Source: Tolypothrix sp. NIES-4075
Lineage (GTDB): Bacteria > Cyanobacteriota > Cyanobacteriia > Cyanobacteriales > Nostocaceae
Assembly (NCBI RefSeq): GCF_002218085.1
Contig: NZ_BDUC01000047.1
Coordinates: 1 to 5,467 of the forward strand
Length of the DNA: 5,467 bases
Direction: 5' to 3'
A program made the position numbers and the translations under genes. The notes beneath the pieces are model-generated. The model saw only the letters and a list, made by a program, of their open reading frames with translations. It searched no databases and was not told the origin of the DNA. Below, one piece after another: positions 5,104-5,467 of the stretch. How positions within the stretch are numbered: the first letter of the stretch is position 1; each line of letters begins with the position of its first letter.

Positions 5104-5138
5104 GAGGGCGCTATTGTAATTAGGCAAACAAATTTCGG

Positions 5139-5162
5139 GTGTGGAAGCATTAAAATCCACAC
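5139..5162 (+). promoter_or_regulatory. hairpin immediately before the RBS of the replication gene
   Basis: GTGTGGA (5139-5145) and TCCACAC (5156-5162) pair perfectly around the 10-nt loop AGCATTAAAA. The Shine-Dalgarno AAGGA (5163-5167) begins at the very next base, and ATG 5175 follows 7 nt later. A stem touching the RBS could affect access of the ribosome and so plasmid copy number. The same bases could bind a protein as double-stranded DNA. Confidence 0.55.
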
Positions 5163-5174
5163 AAGGATTCGCCT

Positions 5175-5467
5175 ATGAAACGCCAGTACACTAGCAAACG
5201 GAATCTTTGCCCGATCTGCGGCAATCACCACGGCTGCGCTATCAGAGAAGATGGTTTAATTGAGTGTCTGCGGAGTTTTAGTCAACAGGAAGCTCCAGCG
5301 GGCTATCGTTTCCTGGCGTTGTTGCGTAACGACATGGGGGGTTTATTTGCTCTTGACAATGGCAGTAATTTCCAAACACTTATTGAAGGACATTGGCGAC
5401 GACAGCGTGGGATTAACGTAAAAGTCAAGAAGCGGTTGAGTGTAGAGCAACGCGTAGACGCGGAACA
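5175..5467 (+). CDS. plasmid replication protein, CyRepA1 / DUF3854-like, N-terminal part
   Basis: Ninety-seven codons are open from ATG 5175 to the right edge, so only the N terminus is present. AAGGA at 5163-5167 is a good Shine-Dalgarno. Residues 10-21 (NLCPICGNHHGC) with Cys31 in LIECLR form a C-x2-C-x5-C-x9-C zinc-ribbon-like motif. A tryptophan and basic region follow (GHWRRQRGINVKVKKRL). I recall this N-terminal pattern from large cyanobacterial plasmid replication proteins annotated as CyRepA1 or with DUF3854, which carry a Toprim-like primase part and a helicase further on. Those domains would be outside the window, so the class is provisional. The setting supports it: three 22-bp iterons, a GATC array and a hairpin lie directly upstream. 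The iterons overlap the likely promoter region, so autoregulation is plausible. Confidence 0.75.
   Translation, partial: MKRQYTSKRNLCPICGNHHGCAIREDGLIECLRSFSQQEAPAGYRFLALLRNDMGGLFALDNGSNFQTLIEGHWRRQRGINVKVKKRLSVEQRVDAE

Larger units (their letters stand above)
5004..5174 (+). promoter_or_regulatory. putative origin core and leader of the replication gene
   Basis: A+T-rich DNA between the iterons and the replication gene. A -10-like TATAAA lies at 5021-5026; the expected -35 position falls near the end of the third iteron, so a bound iteron protein could block transcription. The leader would be about 140 nt and contains the GATC triplet, an A/T stem and the RBS-proximal hairpin listed separately. 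AAATCCACA (5153-5161) matches the DnaA-box consensus TTATCCACA at seven of nine positions; no perfect DnaA box is present. Confidence 0.45.

Overview
The window looks like a stretch of plasmid from a filamentous, Nostoc-type cyanobacterium. The evidence is four copies of the HIP1 octamer GCGATCGC, dispersed-repeat DNA of the style common in Nostocales, and a right-hand gene whose start resembles the DUF3854 / CyRepA1 group of cyanobacterial plasmid replication proteins. No database search was possible, so host and family names rest on recognition.

Left part (1-884): the beginning of a leftward gene for a small membrane-anchored protein runs off the left edge. It is followed by a gene-poor stretch with one doubtful small ORF (463-648), a short hairpin (355-372) and a perfect 11-bp inverted repeat (700-725). 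Next comes a leftward Cro/C1-type (XRE) regulator (885-1247). Its upstream region carries a perfect TATAAT box and repeated TTAGTTTACT and GTTAAC motifs, as expected of an autoregulated promoter.

Centre (1608-4352): two rightward genes are probably co-transcribed. The first is a ParB-like protein with a GHRR box, a putative DNA-binding middle and a cysteine-rich C-terminal part. The second is a 514-residue protein whose central part resembles a winged-helix replication initiator and which ends in a Cro/C1 helix-turn-helix. No ParA is visible. A perfect 36-bp palindrome lies inside the ParB-like reading frame and is the most striking unexplained element.

Right part (4353-5467): repeat-rich DNA with interleaved inverted repeats (4469-4535) and a long imperfect foldback (4586-4763), then a probable 57-residue ORF (4723-4896). 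After that comes a compact origin-like region: three 22-bp iterons in exact tandem, three GATC motifs spaced exactly 10 bp apart, an A/T hairpin, and a hairpin just before the ribosome binding site of the CyRepA1-like gene (5175 to the right edge). The window therefore joins a plasmid maintenance module (XRE regulator, ParB-like, HTH/Rep-like) to an iteron-type replication module. Their coupling is inferred from layout alone.
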